A DNA stretch of 64,000 nt from an uncultured Christensenella sp. (GCA_910579295.1 CAJTTC010000005.1:62001-126000); one strand, 5' to 3'. Shown: positions 7,579 through 15,247, counted from the first letter of the stretch. Made by a program: numbers and translations. The notes: generated from the letters alone by a model not told the origin.

Positions 7579-8367
7579 ATGATTAAACTGATAGCTTGCG
7601 ATTTGGACGGCACGCTTTTGCCGCCCGACAAGGTTATGCCGAGCCAAACCTTTCCGCTCATAGAAAATCTTTTTCGCGCGGGCATAGTGTTTGCGCCGTC
7701 GAGCGGCAGACAGCTCCCCAACCTTAAAAAGATGTTTGCGCCCGTGCTTGACAAAATTGCCATAATAGCCGAAAACGGCGGATTGGTGTGGCACGGCGAC
7801 AAAATCGTTTTCAGCGACCCCACCCCCGCCGACGATATATTGCGCGCGCTTAAAATTATAAGGGAGTTCGACGGGCTTTACCCCGTGCTGTCCTGCACGG
7901 ACTGCGCCTATTACGAGGACGAAAATCCCCTCTTTGTGGATATACTTAAAAGGTCTTATTCTTCCGAAAAGCTTGTGGACAACCTCGACGATGTCGTGAA
8001 AAATGCTACCGCTCTTAAAATTTCGGTATGGGACAGCCAACCCGCCGCCGAGCACGGAGGCATACTCCTGCCGCCCGCAATAGAAGGCTTGCGCACGATG
8101 ATTTCGGGCTATGACTGGATTGACGTGAGTATCAGCCGCGCCAACAAGGGCAGAGCGCTCGAAGCGTTGATGGCGAAGCTCGGCGTTAAGCGCGGGGAAT
8201 GCGCGGCGTTTGGCGACCATATGAACGACTACGAAATGCTTAAAGCGAGCGGTATGCCGTACGTTACGGCTAACGCCTATCCGCCGTTAAAGGCTCTTAT
8301 AGGCGAAGAGATCGAATCCAACGCGGACTTCGGCGTAATAAAAAAAATTAAGGAGATGATTTTATGA
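7579..8367 (+). CDS. Cof-type HAD-superfamily phosphatase
   Basis: A 262-residue HAD hydrolase of the Cof/YidA type, which dephosphorylates small phosphorylated metabolites; the substrate cannot be read from sequence. The nucleophile motif is DLDGT at residues 8-12, the motif II serine lies in FAPSSGRQ, and the metal-binding end is FGDHMNDYEML near residue 215, preceded by the lysine of the NKGRALEAL segment. The start is ATG 7579 rather than the in-frame upstream codon at 7543, which lies in the promoter. The last four bases overlap the next gene (ATGA), so the two phosphatase genes form an operon. Confidence 0.9.
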   Translation: MIKLIACDLDGTLLPPDKVMPSQTFPLIENLFRAGIVFAPSSGRQLPNLKKMFAPVLDKIAIIAENGGLVWHGDKIVFSDPTPADDILRALKIIREFDGLYPVLSCTDCAYYEDENPLFVDILKRSYSSEKLVDNLDDVVKNATALKISVWDSQPAAEHGGILLPPAIEGLRTMISGYDWIDVSISRANKGRALEALMAKLGVKRGECAAFGDHMNDYEMLKASGMPYVTANAYPPLKALIGEEIESNADFGVIKKIKEMIL

Positions 8368-8897
8368 AATTGCTAATAGCTTCCGACATACACGGTTCGG
8401 CAACCTGGTGCAAAAAACTGTTGGCGCGCTTTAACGAAGAAAACGCAGACAAGCTTGTGTTACTCGGAGATATTCTCTATCACGGACCGAGAAATCCCCT
8501 ACCCGACGGATATGCGCCTATGAGCGTGTTCGAAATGCTCAACTCCATTGCCAACAAAATTATCGCCGTGCGCGGCAACTGCGACAGCGAAGTCGACCAA
8601 ATGGTGCTCAACTTCAACGTTTCCTCCGACTATGCAGAAATATTTGACGGCGGCGTAAAGCTCACACTGTCGCACGGACACAGGCTCGTACCTCCTCTCG
8701 GCGTTAACGACGTATACGTTACGGGTCACACGCACGTTCCGCTTAACGCAGTCGAAGAGAACGGCTATATTCACCTCAATCCGGGGTCGGTTTCTCTGCC
8801 CAAGGAGAACAGTCCCCACGGCTATATCCTTTACGAAAACGGCACGTTTACATTCAAGGATACGGACGGCAAAGCCTACGACCGTAGAGAGCTTTGA
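8364..8897 (+). CDS. yfcE: YfcE/MJ0936-type metallophosphoesterase
   Basis: A 177-residue calcineurin-like phosphodiesterase. Metal ligands are visible in order: DIHG (residues 8-11), GDILYHGPRN, RGNCDSE, SHGH and GHTHVP. Proteins of the YfcE group hydrolyse phosphodiester bonds in vitro; the physiological substrate is usually unknown. AAGGAG lies upstream of the ATG, which overlaps the stop of the HAD phosphatase by four bases, so the two are translationally coupled. Confidence 0.92.
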   Translation: MKLLIASDIHGSATWCKKLLARFNEENADKLVLLGDILYHGPRNPLPDGYAPMSVFEMLNSIANKIIAVRGNCDSEVDQMVLNFNVSSDYAEIFDGGVKLTLSHGHRLVPPLGVNDVYVTGHTHVPLNAVEENGYIHLNPGSVSLPKENSPHGYILYENGTFTFKDTDGKAYDRREL

Positions 8898-8937
8898 AAG
8901 TGTTAAGTGATGAGATTATCCATATCAAGGAGTGATT

Positions 8938-9204
8938 ATGTTAACATATTACTACACCGCAGAACAAGATATACTATATGTTTATGATTACGAAAGCGGT
9001 TATTTCCACAGATTTAACAAATGCACTAATCAGTGGGAAATTCCTTATGTTTCGTTTATGCAAGTTGACCATGACCATGACGATTTAACCGTAATTTCCG
9101 AAGAGGCTGCAAAGAAAATTAGTAACGGCGTAAGCTTCGAAGAAGACTATAAGAAATATCTTTCAATGGTTAACAGTGCCCGAAATTTAATGAATAAAAA
9201 GTAA
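8938..9204 (+). CDS. Unknown small protein, 88 residues
   Basis: The start is ATG 8938, with AAGGAG five bases upstream; the in-frame GTG at 8932 overlaps that ribosome binding site. The protein is tyrosine-rich at the N-terminus (LTYYYTAEQDILYVYDYESG) and has an acidic DHDHDD patch near residue 45. There is no signal peptide or membrane segment. I do not recognise a family. By eye it is more AT-rich than the phosphoesterase gene before it. Confidence 0.65.
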   Translation: MLTYYYTAEQDILYVYDYESGYFHRFNKCTNQWEIPYVSFMQVDHDHDDLTVISEEAAKKISNGVSFEEDYKKYLSMVNSARNLMNKK

Positions 9205-9245
9205 AACAAATCCCTTTTTGATTGCAAAAACAGAGTTTAATTTCA

Positions 9246-9312
9246 ATTTGACGTGCAGTAAAGTCGGTTAAGCTGTTCGGCAATAAAGATACGCGGCTGC
9301 GGCGATACGCCG
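9246..9312 (+). repeat. 67-bp dispersed repeat, copy B
   Basis: Ungapped match (53 of 67 positions) to the minus strand of 1014-1080. The end can fold as CGGC-N11-GCCG, with a small internal GGCG-ATA-CGCC hairpin. It lies between two unknown genes, just upstream of the promoter region of the second. Confidence 0.75.
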
Positions 9313-9336
9313 TGCAAGGGCAGTGCGCTTTTGCTT

Positions 9337-9363
9337 TACTTGTTCATTTACTTGTTGTATAAT
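9337..9363 (+). promoter_or_regulatory. Probable promoter of the 166-residue unknown protein
   Basis: TATAAT at about 9358-9363 is preceded at a 17-bp spacing by TTTACT (4 of 6 matches to the -35 consensus). Unlike the leaderless genes, this one has a leader of about 35 bases that carries GGAGAG before the ATG. Confidence 0.5.
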
Positions 9364-9403
9364 AACAGAGTGATAAACAGTGATTTAGCGGAGAGAATTC
9401 GTA

Positions 9404-9904
9404 ATGAAAAAGAATTGCCGTGATAAATTAACTGAACTTACGGAATTGATACAAAAGGCATTACAAGAACCCGATTCGATTATGGCTTCCGAGAAAAAAA
9501 GGATGAAAAAACTTGTTTCAGACCCTACATTATTGGTTGATGCCTTTCATAAATTAGACCCCGATTTCAGTGTGCCGTCTTTTCCCGATAGTACCGACAC
9601 TCGTTCACATGCAGAAATTATCGCCGATAATTATGTTGCGCTTGCAAAATTTGCTATTGAAAAATTGCAAATTAAAAATGTACGGCAACTGAAAGTTAAT
9701 GAATCCGATTGCGGTTTCGTTATTTACGCATTAACTCCCAAGCCGATAGAAATAGACTTTCAGCAATTTGCAACAAGCGATTATCCAAATAATAAAGAAT
9801 TATTGCTTGAAGCAGAGGCTTTGCAAGCCGATTTGTTTATGGAAGATAGTACTGAAAAATATCGTTTTGAAATCATCAAAAGAATAGAAAACGCAGATTT
9901 GTAA
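9404..9904 (+). CDS. Unknown protein, 166 residues
   Basis: The ATG is preceded by GGAGAG at an eight-base distance and by a plausible promoter, and a strong terminator follows, so this is very likely a real single-gene unit. The protein is soluble and charged, with a lysine-rich helix near residue 30 (SEKKRMKKLV) and an acidic, glutamate-rich helical C-terminus. No known motif was recognised. By eye the composition is more AT-rich than the core genes. Confidence 0.7.
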   Translation: MKKNCRDKLTELTELIQKALQEPDSIMASEKKRMKKLVSDPTLLVDAFHKLDPDFSVPSFPDSTDTRSHAEIIADNYVALAKFAIEKLQIKNVRQLKVNESDCGFVIYALTPKPIEIDFQQFATSDYPNNKELLLEAEALQADLFMEDSTEKYRFEIIKRIENADL

Positions 9905-9956
9905 CCTTTCAAAACATACGATGAATTACAATTTAGCCTACTTAAATACAAGCAGA

Positions 9957-9994
9957 AAGACCTCTCGAACAGTTTGTTCGAGAGGTCTTTCTTG
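9957..9994 (+). terminator. Intrinsic terminator
   Basis: A 15-bp perfect stem (9957-9971 with 9975-9989; arm AAGACCTCTCGAACA) with a three-base loop, ending in a T-rich stretch, 52 bases after the preceding stop. Confidence 0.85.
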
Positions 9995-10101
9995 TTATTC
10001 ATTCCCTATGGGAAGCGTGGTTTTGTACGGGAGTTTTTATAATAGTATATTTTTAATTGAGTATGAGTAATGCGCTTTATGCCGCTCCTTCGTTGTAAAG
10101 A

Positions 10102-10338
10102 TTATGCGAGAAGAAGACGCCCCTTTACCAACAGGTAAATTAAATCGATTACACATAAAATCCAACTCCACCCGACTGCAAGGAAGAGTATAAACACAAT
10201 TATGCTGATAGCGTCCTTCTTGTTGATAGCTACGCTGAGCCTTACAAGCAGCTCAACCACCCACCCCACAAACGGGATTATAAGCAGAATTATCTGCACT
10301 AACCTGTCCTGACTGTTAAACCATTTATCAAATGACAT
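10102..10338 (-). CDS. Small membrane protein, paralogue 1
   Basis: A 78-residue protein with two hydrophobic stretches (IILLIIPFVGWVVELLV and IIVFILFLAVGWSWILC) and a short third one. It shares a layout with the next gene: a polar N-terminus, an ILxIIP motif, then charged residues, then a long C-terminal hydrophobic hairpin ending in IDLI. GGAGTG precedes the ATG. The function is unknown. Confidence 0.75.
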   Translation of the reverse strand: MSFDKWFNSQDRLVQIILLIIPFVGWVVELLVRLSVAINKKDAISIIVFILFLAVGWSWILCVIDLIYLLVKGRLLLA

Positions 10339-10456
10339 TTGTTTTCACTCCTTTAATTTTGACTATATATCTATATGTCGCTCAACTATCTTTAATGACA
10401 AAAATAAAAGCAACCCGCCAAATAACGAGTTGCCTTTATTTTCTCTTGTTGTTCTG

Positions 10457-10678
10457 TTACACGGGAATGACGCGCAAAATCGAACCGCTTACAATCATAA
10501 GAATAAGGTCGATAAGCCAAATTATCCATGCACCGAAGAAGATGCGGAGGATTGCAGCAACAATCTTGCCGTCCTTAATACGGGTAATAATGCCGCAAAT
10601 CCATGCCGTGATGGGAATAATAGCTAAGATAATACTTACAAGTCTGTTAAGACCAAAGTAATCCTTCTTACTTGCCAT
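10457..10678 (-). CDS. Small membrane protein, paralogue 2
   Basis: A 73-residue protein with the same organisation as the neighbour at 10102-10338: LVSIILAIIPITAWICGI, a charged turn (RIKDGK), then AWIIWLIDLILMIVSG. AAAGGAGA precedes the ATG. The two lie head to tail 118 bases apart, which suggests a tandem duplication that has since diverged. The function is unknown. Confidence 0.75.
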   Translation of the reverse strand: MASKKDYFGLNRLVSIILAIIPITAWICGIITRIKDGKIVAAILRIFFGAWIIWLIDLILMIVSGSILRVIPV

Positions 10679-10795
10679 TTTGTTTCTCCTTTCTATTATT
10701 TTTCTATGTGTATATTATATCATATATTGAGAATATGTCAACGCTTTTTCATAAATTTTCCACAGCACATACAAAATGTTCATAATGCTAAATAT

Positions 10796-10823
10796 GGAAA
10801 AAGGCTCTCATATTGCGAGAACC
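10796..10823 (-). terminator. Terminator of the ribosomal protein cluster
   Basis: On the minus strand GGTTCTC, a seven-base loop and GAGAGCC are followed by TTTTTCC. It lies about 390 bases beyond the rplQ stop, so the tandem repeats at 10854-11220 should be carried on the 3' end of the ribosomal mRNA. Confidence 0.65.
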
Positions 10824-10853
10824 TCTAAATCCGTTTTTTATGTGCTATATAAC

Positions 10854-11220
10854 TTAGCGCAAGCGGCACGCTTGCGTTTTGCTGATATCAAGCCCGTCTA
10901 CCGCCTCGCAATTAAAGGACGGGGGTCAAGCGGCACGCTTGCGTTTTGCTGATATCAAGCCCGCCTACCGCTTTGCATTTAAAGGACGGGGGTCAAGCGA
11001 CACGCTTGCGTTTTGCTGCTATCAAGCCCGCCTACCGCCTCGCAATTAAAGGACTTGGCGCAAGCGGCACGCTTGCGTTTTGCTGATATCAAGCCCGTCT
11101 ACCGCTTTGCAATTAAAGGACTTGGCGCAAGCGACACGCTTGCGTTTTGCTGATATCAAGTCCGCCTACCGCCTCGCATTTAAAGGACGGGGGTCAAGCG
11201 ACACGCTTGTTAAACGAGCT
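10854..11220. repeat. Tandem array, five 67-bp units plus a partial sixth
   Basis: Units start at 10854, 10921, 10988, 11055 and 11122, each exactly 67 bases; a partial sixth starts at 11189 and runs into the rplQ stop codon. Each unit carries a hairpin (CAAGCG, three bases, CGCTTG), the block CGTTTTGCTG, a variable middle and GCAATTAAAGGAC or GCATTTAAAGGAC. Units differ at a few positions, mostly in the last bases (two variants, CTTGGCG and CGGGGGT). There are no unique spacers, so this is not a CRISPR array. It fills the 530-base gap before rplQ together with the terminator at 10796-10823; I see no gene in that gap. Confidence 0.95.
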
Positions 11221-11716
11221 CTATTATAGCTTCTTCCGCACCGTCGCCGCGACGCTGACCCAACAGATAGATACGGGTGTAGCCGCCGCCCTGACCGAGC
11301 TCTTCCTTGCGCTGAGCGTACTTAGGCGCGATTTCGTTGAACAGCTTCTCCATTAAGGGGTGCTGAATGTCTTTTGTTCTCGCCTTGTACTCCGACTTCT
11401 TCTCGTTAAAGCCTTTAATCTCCTGCAAATCGCGGAGCTTAGCCATTAACGCACGGCGAACGGCAAGCTTTTTAGGGCTGTCCTTGATTACCTTAGAAGT
11501 AACCTGCTTACCCTTAGCGTCGGTTTTTGTGACTTCGGTCTCTTCGTTGAGGTCGTAAACGCTGATAGCCTTTGTTATAATCTTCTCAACGTAAGACTGA
11601 AGCGCCTTAGCCTTAGCCGCAGTTGTCTTAATTTTGCCGTACCATAAAAGCTCGGAAGCCTGATTCCTGAGCAACGCATTTCTCTGTTCTGATGTTCTTC
11701 CTAATTTTGCGGGCAT
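11210..11716 (-). CDS. rplQ: Ribosomal protein bL17, long form
   Basis: A large-subunit protein near the peptide exit tunnel. The N-terminus is typical (KLGRTSEQRNALLRNQASELL). At 168 residues it is about 50 longer than the usual bacterial form; the extra part is a charged insertion around residues 55-90 (the NEETEVTKTDAKGKQVTSKV region), with the conserved end GGGYTRIYLLGQRRGD intact. AAGGAGG precedes the ATG. It is the last gene of the alpha-type operon, and its stop codon abuts the repeat array. Confidence 0.96.
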   Translation of the reverse strand: MPAKLGRTSEQRNALLRNQASELLWYGKIKTTAAKAKALQSYVEKIITKAISVYDLNEETEVTKTDAKGKQVTSKVIKDSPKKLAVRRALMAKLRDLQEIKGFNEKKSEYKARTKDIQHPLMEKLFNEIAPKYAQRKEELGQGGGYTRIYLLGQRRGDGAEEAIIELV

Positions 11717-11720
11717 ACTA

Positions 11721-12674
11721 TTAGTCCTCCTTGTTAGCTAACGAAAGTCCGTAAGACTGCAACTTCAAAATTACTTCGTCCAACGACTTTCTGCCAAGGT
11801 TACGCACCTTGAGCATCTCTTCTTCCGTCTTTTTGGTCAAATCCTCAACCGTATGAATATTCGCGCGCTTCAAGCAGTTGTACGAACGCACGGATAAATC
11901 CATATCCTCGATTGCCATTGCCAGAATTTTCTGCTGACGGTCGTCCTCGTTCTTCACGAGTATATCCATATCCTTGATTGTTTCCGATAAATCGACGAAC
12001 AGACCGATATGATCCTGCATAATCTTAGCGGCGAGCGAAACGATTTCCTTTGCGGAGAACGCGCCGTTCGTCCAAACCTCCAAGACAAGCTTGTCAAAGT
12101 CGGTATTCTGTCCGACTCTCGTATTCTCTACGTTGTAATTAACCTTCTTTACGGGCGTATAGATAGAGTCGATGGGAATGTAGTCGATGAGCTCCGTCTT
12201 GGTATGATCCGCACCCTTATAGCCTCTGCCGCGGCCTATGGTAATTTCCATATCGATTTTGCCGCCCTCGTCTATCGTGCATATGTGCTGATCGCCGTTT
12301 ATTATTTCGATCTCGGCGTCCTGCTCTATATCGCTTGCCTTGACCTCGCAAGGACCTTCCTTATAGAGATGAACTACCTTAATATAGTCTTTATCGGTGA
12401 TTTTTGTCTTGATTGCAAGAGTCTTTAAATTGAGAATTATCTCGGTTACGTCCTCTTTAACGCCTGCGACGGGCGAAAATTCGTGCTTTACCGAGCCGTC
12501 TAAAAACCTTATCCCCTGAGCCGCCGCACCGGGAAGCGCAGACAGCAAAATTCTTCTAAGGCAGTTGCCTATTGTAAGACCGAAGCCCTTTTCGAGGGGT
12601 TCTACAACAACCTTTGCGTATGACTGATCTTCGCTTTCCACTACCTCGATCTTGGGTATATCTATCTCAATCAT
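11721..12674 (-). CDS. rpoA: RNA polymerase alpha subunit
   Basis: A 317-residue subunit that starts polymerase assembly and contacts upstream promoter elements and activators. The N-terminal assembly domain contains EPLEKGFGLTIGNCLRRILL, and the C-terminal domain contains VRSYNCLKRANIHTVEDL and RNLGRKSLDEV. AAGGAGG precedes the ATG. It sits between rpsD and rplQ, four bases from rplQ, in the standard order. Confidence 0.98.
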   Translation of the reverse strand: MIEIDIPKIEVVESEDQSYAKVVVEPLEKGFGLTIGNCLRRILLSALPGAAAQGIRFLDGSVKHEFSPVAGVKEDVTEIILNLKTLAIKTKITDKDYIKVVHLYKEGPCEVKASDIEQDAEIEIINGDQHICTIDEGGKIDMEITIGRGRGYKGADHTKTELIDYIPIDSIYTPVKKVNYNVENTRVGQNTDFDKLVLEVWTNGAFSAKEIVSLAAKIMQDHIGLFVDLSETIKDMDILVKNEDDRQQKILAMAIEDMDLSVRSYNCLKRANIHTVEDLTKKTEEEMLKVRNLGRKSLDEVILKLQSYGLSLANKED

Positions 12675-12698
12675 ATACTACCTCCTTTATTCTATATA

Positions 12699-13322
12699 TT
12701 ACTTGGAGTACAACTCGACAATCATATGCTCTGCAATCTGGCTGTCAATATCGTCTCTTGCAGGAAGCGCAATAATTTTGCCTTCCAGCTTCTCGGGGCT
12801 GAATTCCAACCACTTGGGCAGGTTTGCTGCCTTAGCGGACTTGATTGTCTCGAAGTATTTATTGGAGGTCTTGCTCTCCTTAACGGCTATAACGTCGCCG
12901 ACCTTAACTATAAAGGAGGGAACGTTTACTTTCTTGCCGTTGACGGTGAAATGACCGTGGTTGACAAGCTGTCTTGCCTGCGCACGGGATACGCCGATAC
13001 CCATTCTGTAAATTACGTTGTCAAGCCTTCTTTCAAGCAGTGAGAGCATATTTTCACCGGTGATGCCCTTCATTCTGTCCGCACGCTCGTAATAAGCGCG
13101 GAACTGACCTTCCTGCACGCCGTAGATACGCTTAACCTTCTGCTTCTCTCTGAGCTGCTGTCCGTATTCGGAAACCTTCTTTCTGCCTGCGCCGTGAACG
13201 CCGGGAGCGACGGGACGCTTTTCGAACGGGCACTTGCCGTTATAACATTTATCGCCCTTTAAAAAGAGCTTTGCGCCCTCTCTTCTGCAAAGGCGGCATT
13301 TTGCTTCTCTGTATGTTGCCAT
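12699..13322 (-). CDS. rpsD: Ribosomal protein uS4 (zinc-binding form)
   Basis: A primary 16S rRNA-binding protein that starts small-subunit assembly and in many bacteria represses its own operon. It has 207 residues. The N-terminus has the cysteine pattern CRLCRREG...CYNGKC (residues 9-31) of zinc-binding S4; the S4 RNA-binding domain (RLDNVIYRMG...ARQLVNHGHFTVNGKKV) follows from about residue 92. It lies between rpsK and rpoA. Confidence 0.98.
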   Translation of the reverse strand: MATYREAKCRLCRREGAKLFLKGDKCYNGKCPFEKRPVAPGVHGAGRKKVSEYGQQLREKQKVKRIYGVQEGQFRAYYERADRMKGITGENMLSLLERRLDNVIYRMGIGVSRAQARQLVNHGHFTVNGKKVNVPSFIVKVGDVIAVKESKTSNKYFETIKSAKAANLPKWLEFSPEKLEGKIIALPARDDIDSQIAEHMIVELYSK

Positions 13323-13340
13323 AATCTGTTCTCTCCTCCT

Positions 13341-13742
13341 TTATACTCTGCGACGCTTAGGCGGTCTGCATCCGTTGTGGGGTATAGGCGATACGTCGGC
13401 AATGAGCGTAATCTCGAGCTCGCAGTTAGCAAGCGCGCGGATTGCGGATTCTCTGCCTGCGCCGGGGCCCTTTACATAGACTTCGACGGAGCGAAGTCCG
13501 TGCTCCTTAGCCGCCTTTGCCGCAGTTTCGCAAGCCATCTGAGCCGCGAAGGGAGTGCCCTTTCTCGAACCCTTGAAGCCGAGCGCACCCGCGCTGGACT
13601 GGCTGATTGCGTTGCCCTGCATATCGGTTACGGTCACCAAAGTATTGTTGAAAGATGACTGAATGTGTACCTGACCCTTGTCAACCTTTTTAAGCTCTTT
13701 ACGCTTTCTGGTTACGGTCGTCTTTTTATTAGTTGCTGCCAT
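13341..13742 (-). CDS. rpsK: Ribosomal protein uS11
   Basis: A 133-residue protein of the 30S platform. Recognisable conserved parts are HIQSSFNNTLVTVTD, the GRESAIRAL segment and the C-terminal HNGCRPPKRRRV. It is in the standard rpsM-rpsK-rpsD order. Confidence 0.98.
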   Translation of the reverse strand: MAATNKKTTVTRKRKELKKVDKGQVHIQSSFNNTLVTVTDMQGNAISQSSAGALGFKGSRKGTPFAAQMACETAAKAAKEHGLRSVEVYVKGPGAGRESAIRALANCELEITLIADVSPIPHNGCRPPKRRRV

Positions 13743-13766
13743 AAAGCTTTATAATCCTCCCTGACC

Positions 13767-14141
13767 TTACTTTGCGCCCTTCTTCTTGGCTACCGTGCGG
13801 CGAGGTCCTTTCCTCGTCCTCGCGTTTCTCTTGGAAGATTGTCCTCTTACGGGAAGTCCCTTTCTGTGGCGGATTCCTCTGTAAGAGCCTATTTCCATAA
13901 GTCTCTTGATATTGAGCGATACTTCCGAACGAAGCTCGCCTTCCACTCTGTAATTATGGTCTATATACTCTCTGAGTTTGGATACTGCGGTCTCGTCAAG
14001 GTCCTTAACTCTCGTGTCGGGGTTAATGCCTGTTGCCGCAAGAATCTTCTTTGACGTAGTCAGACCTATGCCGTATATATAGGTCAGACCGATTTCGATT
14101 CTCTTTTCTCTGGGTAAATCTACACCGGCAATACGTGCCAT
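13767..14141 (-). CDS. rpsM: Ribosomal protein uS13
   Basis: A 124-residue protein of the 30S head that contacts the large subunit and P-site tRNA. MARIAGVDLPREKRIEIGLT at the start and RGIRHRKGLPVRGQ near the end are typical. It is the first gene after a strong internal promoter and a long structured leader, and so the first gene of the alpha-type segment (rpsM-rpsK-rpsD-rpoA-rplQ). Confidence 0.98.
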   Translation of the reverse strand: MARIAGVDLPREKRIEIGLTYIYGIGLTTSKKILAATGINPDTRVKDLDETAVSKLREYIDHNYRVEGELRSEVSLNIKRLMEIGSYRGIRHRKGLPVRGQSSKRNARTRKGPRRTVAKKKGAK

Positions 14142-14395
14142 ACGATTTATTTCCTCCGTTTTTTAACTATTAATTTAATATTGTATATGGATAGCCCTAT
14201 CCGCGGCGGGGCGAATGTAGATTGGAATGTGAGCCGCGCCTGCTCGGATATGCAGTTTTTTTGTGCTTAGGGGATTATTCCCCGTTAAAAGCTTTGATTT
14301 GCTTGCTTTTTTAAACGCAAAAAAACGGAAAAGCATACTCTTAGACGCGCTTGGATCAGCGCGACGAGCTACTTTAACCGAAATTCTGCAACGTA
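14142..14395 (-). promoter_or_regulatory. Long structured leader of the rpsM-rplQ segment
   Basis: About 250 untranslated bases lie between the promoter at 14397-14426 and rpsM. On the minus strand they contain several possible hairpins: GGGGAATAATCCCC, GGATAG-GG-CTATCC, and a GCGCGCTGATCCAAGCGCG element. GGAGGA precedes the rpsM ATG. The position matches the S4-controlled leader of the alpha operon in gamma-proteobacteria, but homology is not claimed. No protein-coding gene is seen here. Confidence 0.5.
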
Positions 14396-14396
14396 C

Positions 14397-14426
14397 ATTA
14401 TATCACACGTTGTTATAAAAAGGCAA
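14397..14426 (-). promoter_or_regulatory. Internal promoter for rpsM-rpsK-rpsD-rpoA-rplQ
   Basis: TTGCCT (complement of 14421-14426), an 18-bp spacer and TATAAT (complement of 14397-14402), in the 360-base gap between rpmJ and rpsM. Confidence 0.65.
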
Positions 14427-14501
14427 GAAATTTCAACCGCTTACGCGGTAAATTTTTACAAAAATACTTACGGACGATATTCTGCGCCCGCCTTTTGGCT
14501 A

Positions 14502-14618
14502 TTAGCCCTGTCTCTGCTTATGGCTCTTATTCTTGGAACAGATAACCATAACCTTGCCGTTTCTTTTGATTACCTTGCACTTATCACACATAGGCTTAAC
14601 CGAAGGTCTTACTTTCAT
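14502..14618 (-). CDS. rpmJ: Ribosomal protein bL36 (zinc-binding form)
   Basis: A 38-residue protein, begun by MKVRPSVKPMCDKCKVIKRN and ended by CSKNKSHKQRQG. The cysteines of CDKC, the later cysteine and the histidine form the zinc site of the C+ form. GGAGAT precedes the ATG. It lies between infA and rpsM, as usual. Confidence 0.97.
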   Translation of the reverse strand: MKVRPSVKPMCDKCKVIKRNGKVMVICSKNKSHKQRQG

Positions 14619-14680
14619 TTTTTTATCTCCGTATTTTATAATTTTAATTTGGAATACCTTGTTATATTGAAACAAGGATA

Positions 14681-14726
14681 GTTTAACGCGCTAACAAGTA
14701 AAGGACTTGACCGCGGAGCGCTCCGC
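14681..14726. repeat. Single degraded unit of the tandem-repeat family, abutting the infA stop
   Basis: GTAAAGGACTTGACC is followed by the perfect 14-base palindrome GCGGAGCGCTCCGC (14713-14726), which directly touches the infA stop codon. The order (TAAAGGAC block, then hairpin, then stop codon of a minus-strand gene) is the same as at the rplQ end of the array at 10854-11220. The similarity is limited to this half of the unit. Confidence 0.5.
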
Positions 14727-14948
14727 TTAACCTTTACTGCGCCAGGTGATACGCCCCTTAGTCAAATCGTAGGGACTCATTTCAAGCTTTACGTTATCCC
14801 CCTCGATAATTCTGATATAGTTCAGACGGAGCTTACCCGAAATATACGCGGTGATTACGTGTCCGTTGGTCAGCTTTACCCTGAAATTAGCATTGGGAAG
14901 GCACTCTATTACCTTGCCCTCTGTTTCGATTACGTCGTCCTTAGACAA
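14727..14948 (-). CDS. infA: Translation initiation factor IF-1
   Basis: A 73-residue OB-fold protein that binds the ribosomal A site during initiation. MSKDDVIETEGKVIE, FRVKLTNGH and LTKGRITWRSKG are typical. It is followed by rpmJ after about 108 bases that hold a repeat-like palindrome and a CCTTGT-N8-ACAAGG hairpin. Confidence 0.98.
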   Translation of the reverse strand: MSKDDVIETEGKVIECLPNANFRVKLTNGHVITAYISGKLRLNYIRIIEGDNVKLEMSPYDLTKGRITWRSKG

Positions 14949-14963
14949 AACCTATCCTCCGAT

Positions 14964-15236
14964 TTAACTTTTAGTCTGCTCTTTTATACTCTTTAACAGG
15001 CAACTGACCCTGTTATCGAACGACCCGTCCCGTACAATGCCGTCGTCTGCGATATTGCGCGGCAAGAGCCGTAAATGCTTTAAATTCTTCCTTTTCGGGT
15101 TTGCGAGCGTACGCGTCTGTCCGTCGGCTACAAGTACGAAGTCATTCCGCACTTCCGTTATGACGTAAAGCCTGTCCTTGTCGCGCCCCTGCGTGCTCTG
15201 CGCAATTCCGCCCGTTTGCGGCGTTTTAACCTTCAT
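14964..15236 (-). CDS. KOW-domain RNA-binding protein (L14e-like)
   Basis: A protein of about 90 residues found between map and infA in many Clostridia. GRDKDRLYVITEVRNDFVLV near the start is a KOW-type RNA-binding turn, and NPKRKNLKHLRLLP is a basic tail. The start is placed at ATG 15236; a GTG at 15245 and a TTG at 15251 are also in frame, the latter overlapping the map stop. The exact function is not known; the position in a ribosomal operon suggests ribosome association. Confidence 0.8.
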   Translation of the reverse strand: MKVKTPQTGGIAQSTQGRDKDRLYVITEVRNDFVLVADGQTRTLANPKRKNLKHLRLLPRNIADDGIVRDGSFDNRVSCLLKSIKEQTKS

Positions 15237-15247
15237 ATGCGCCACCG

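Noticed and set aside
10854..11220. Possible CRISPR array
   Set aside because: The units are contiguous and similar along their whole 67 bases, with no unique spacers and no cas gene nearby.
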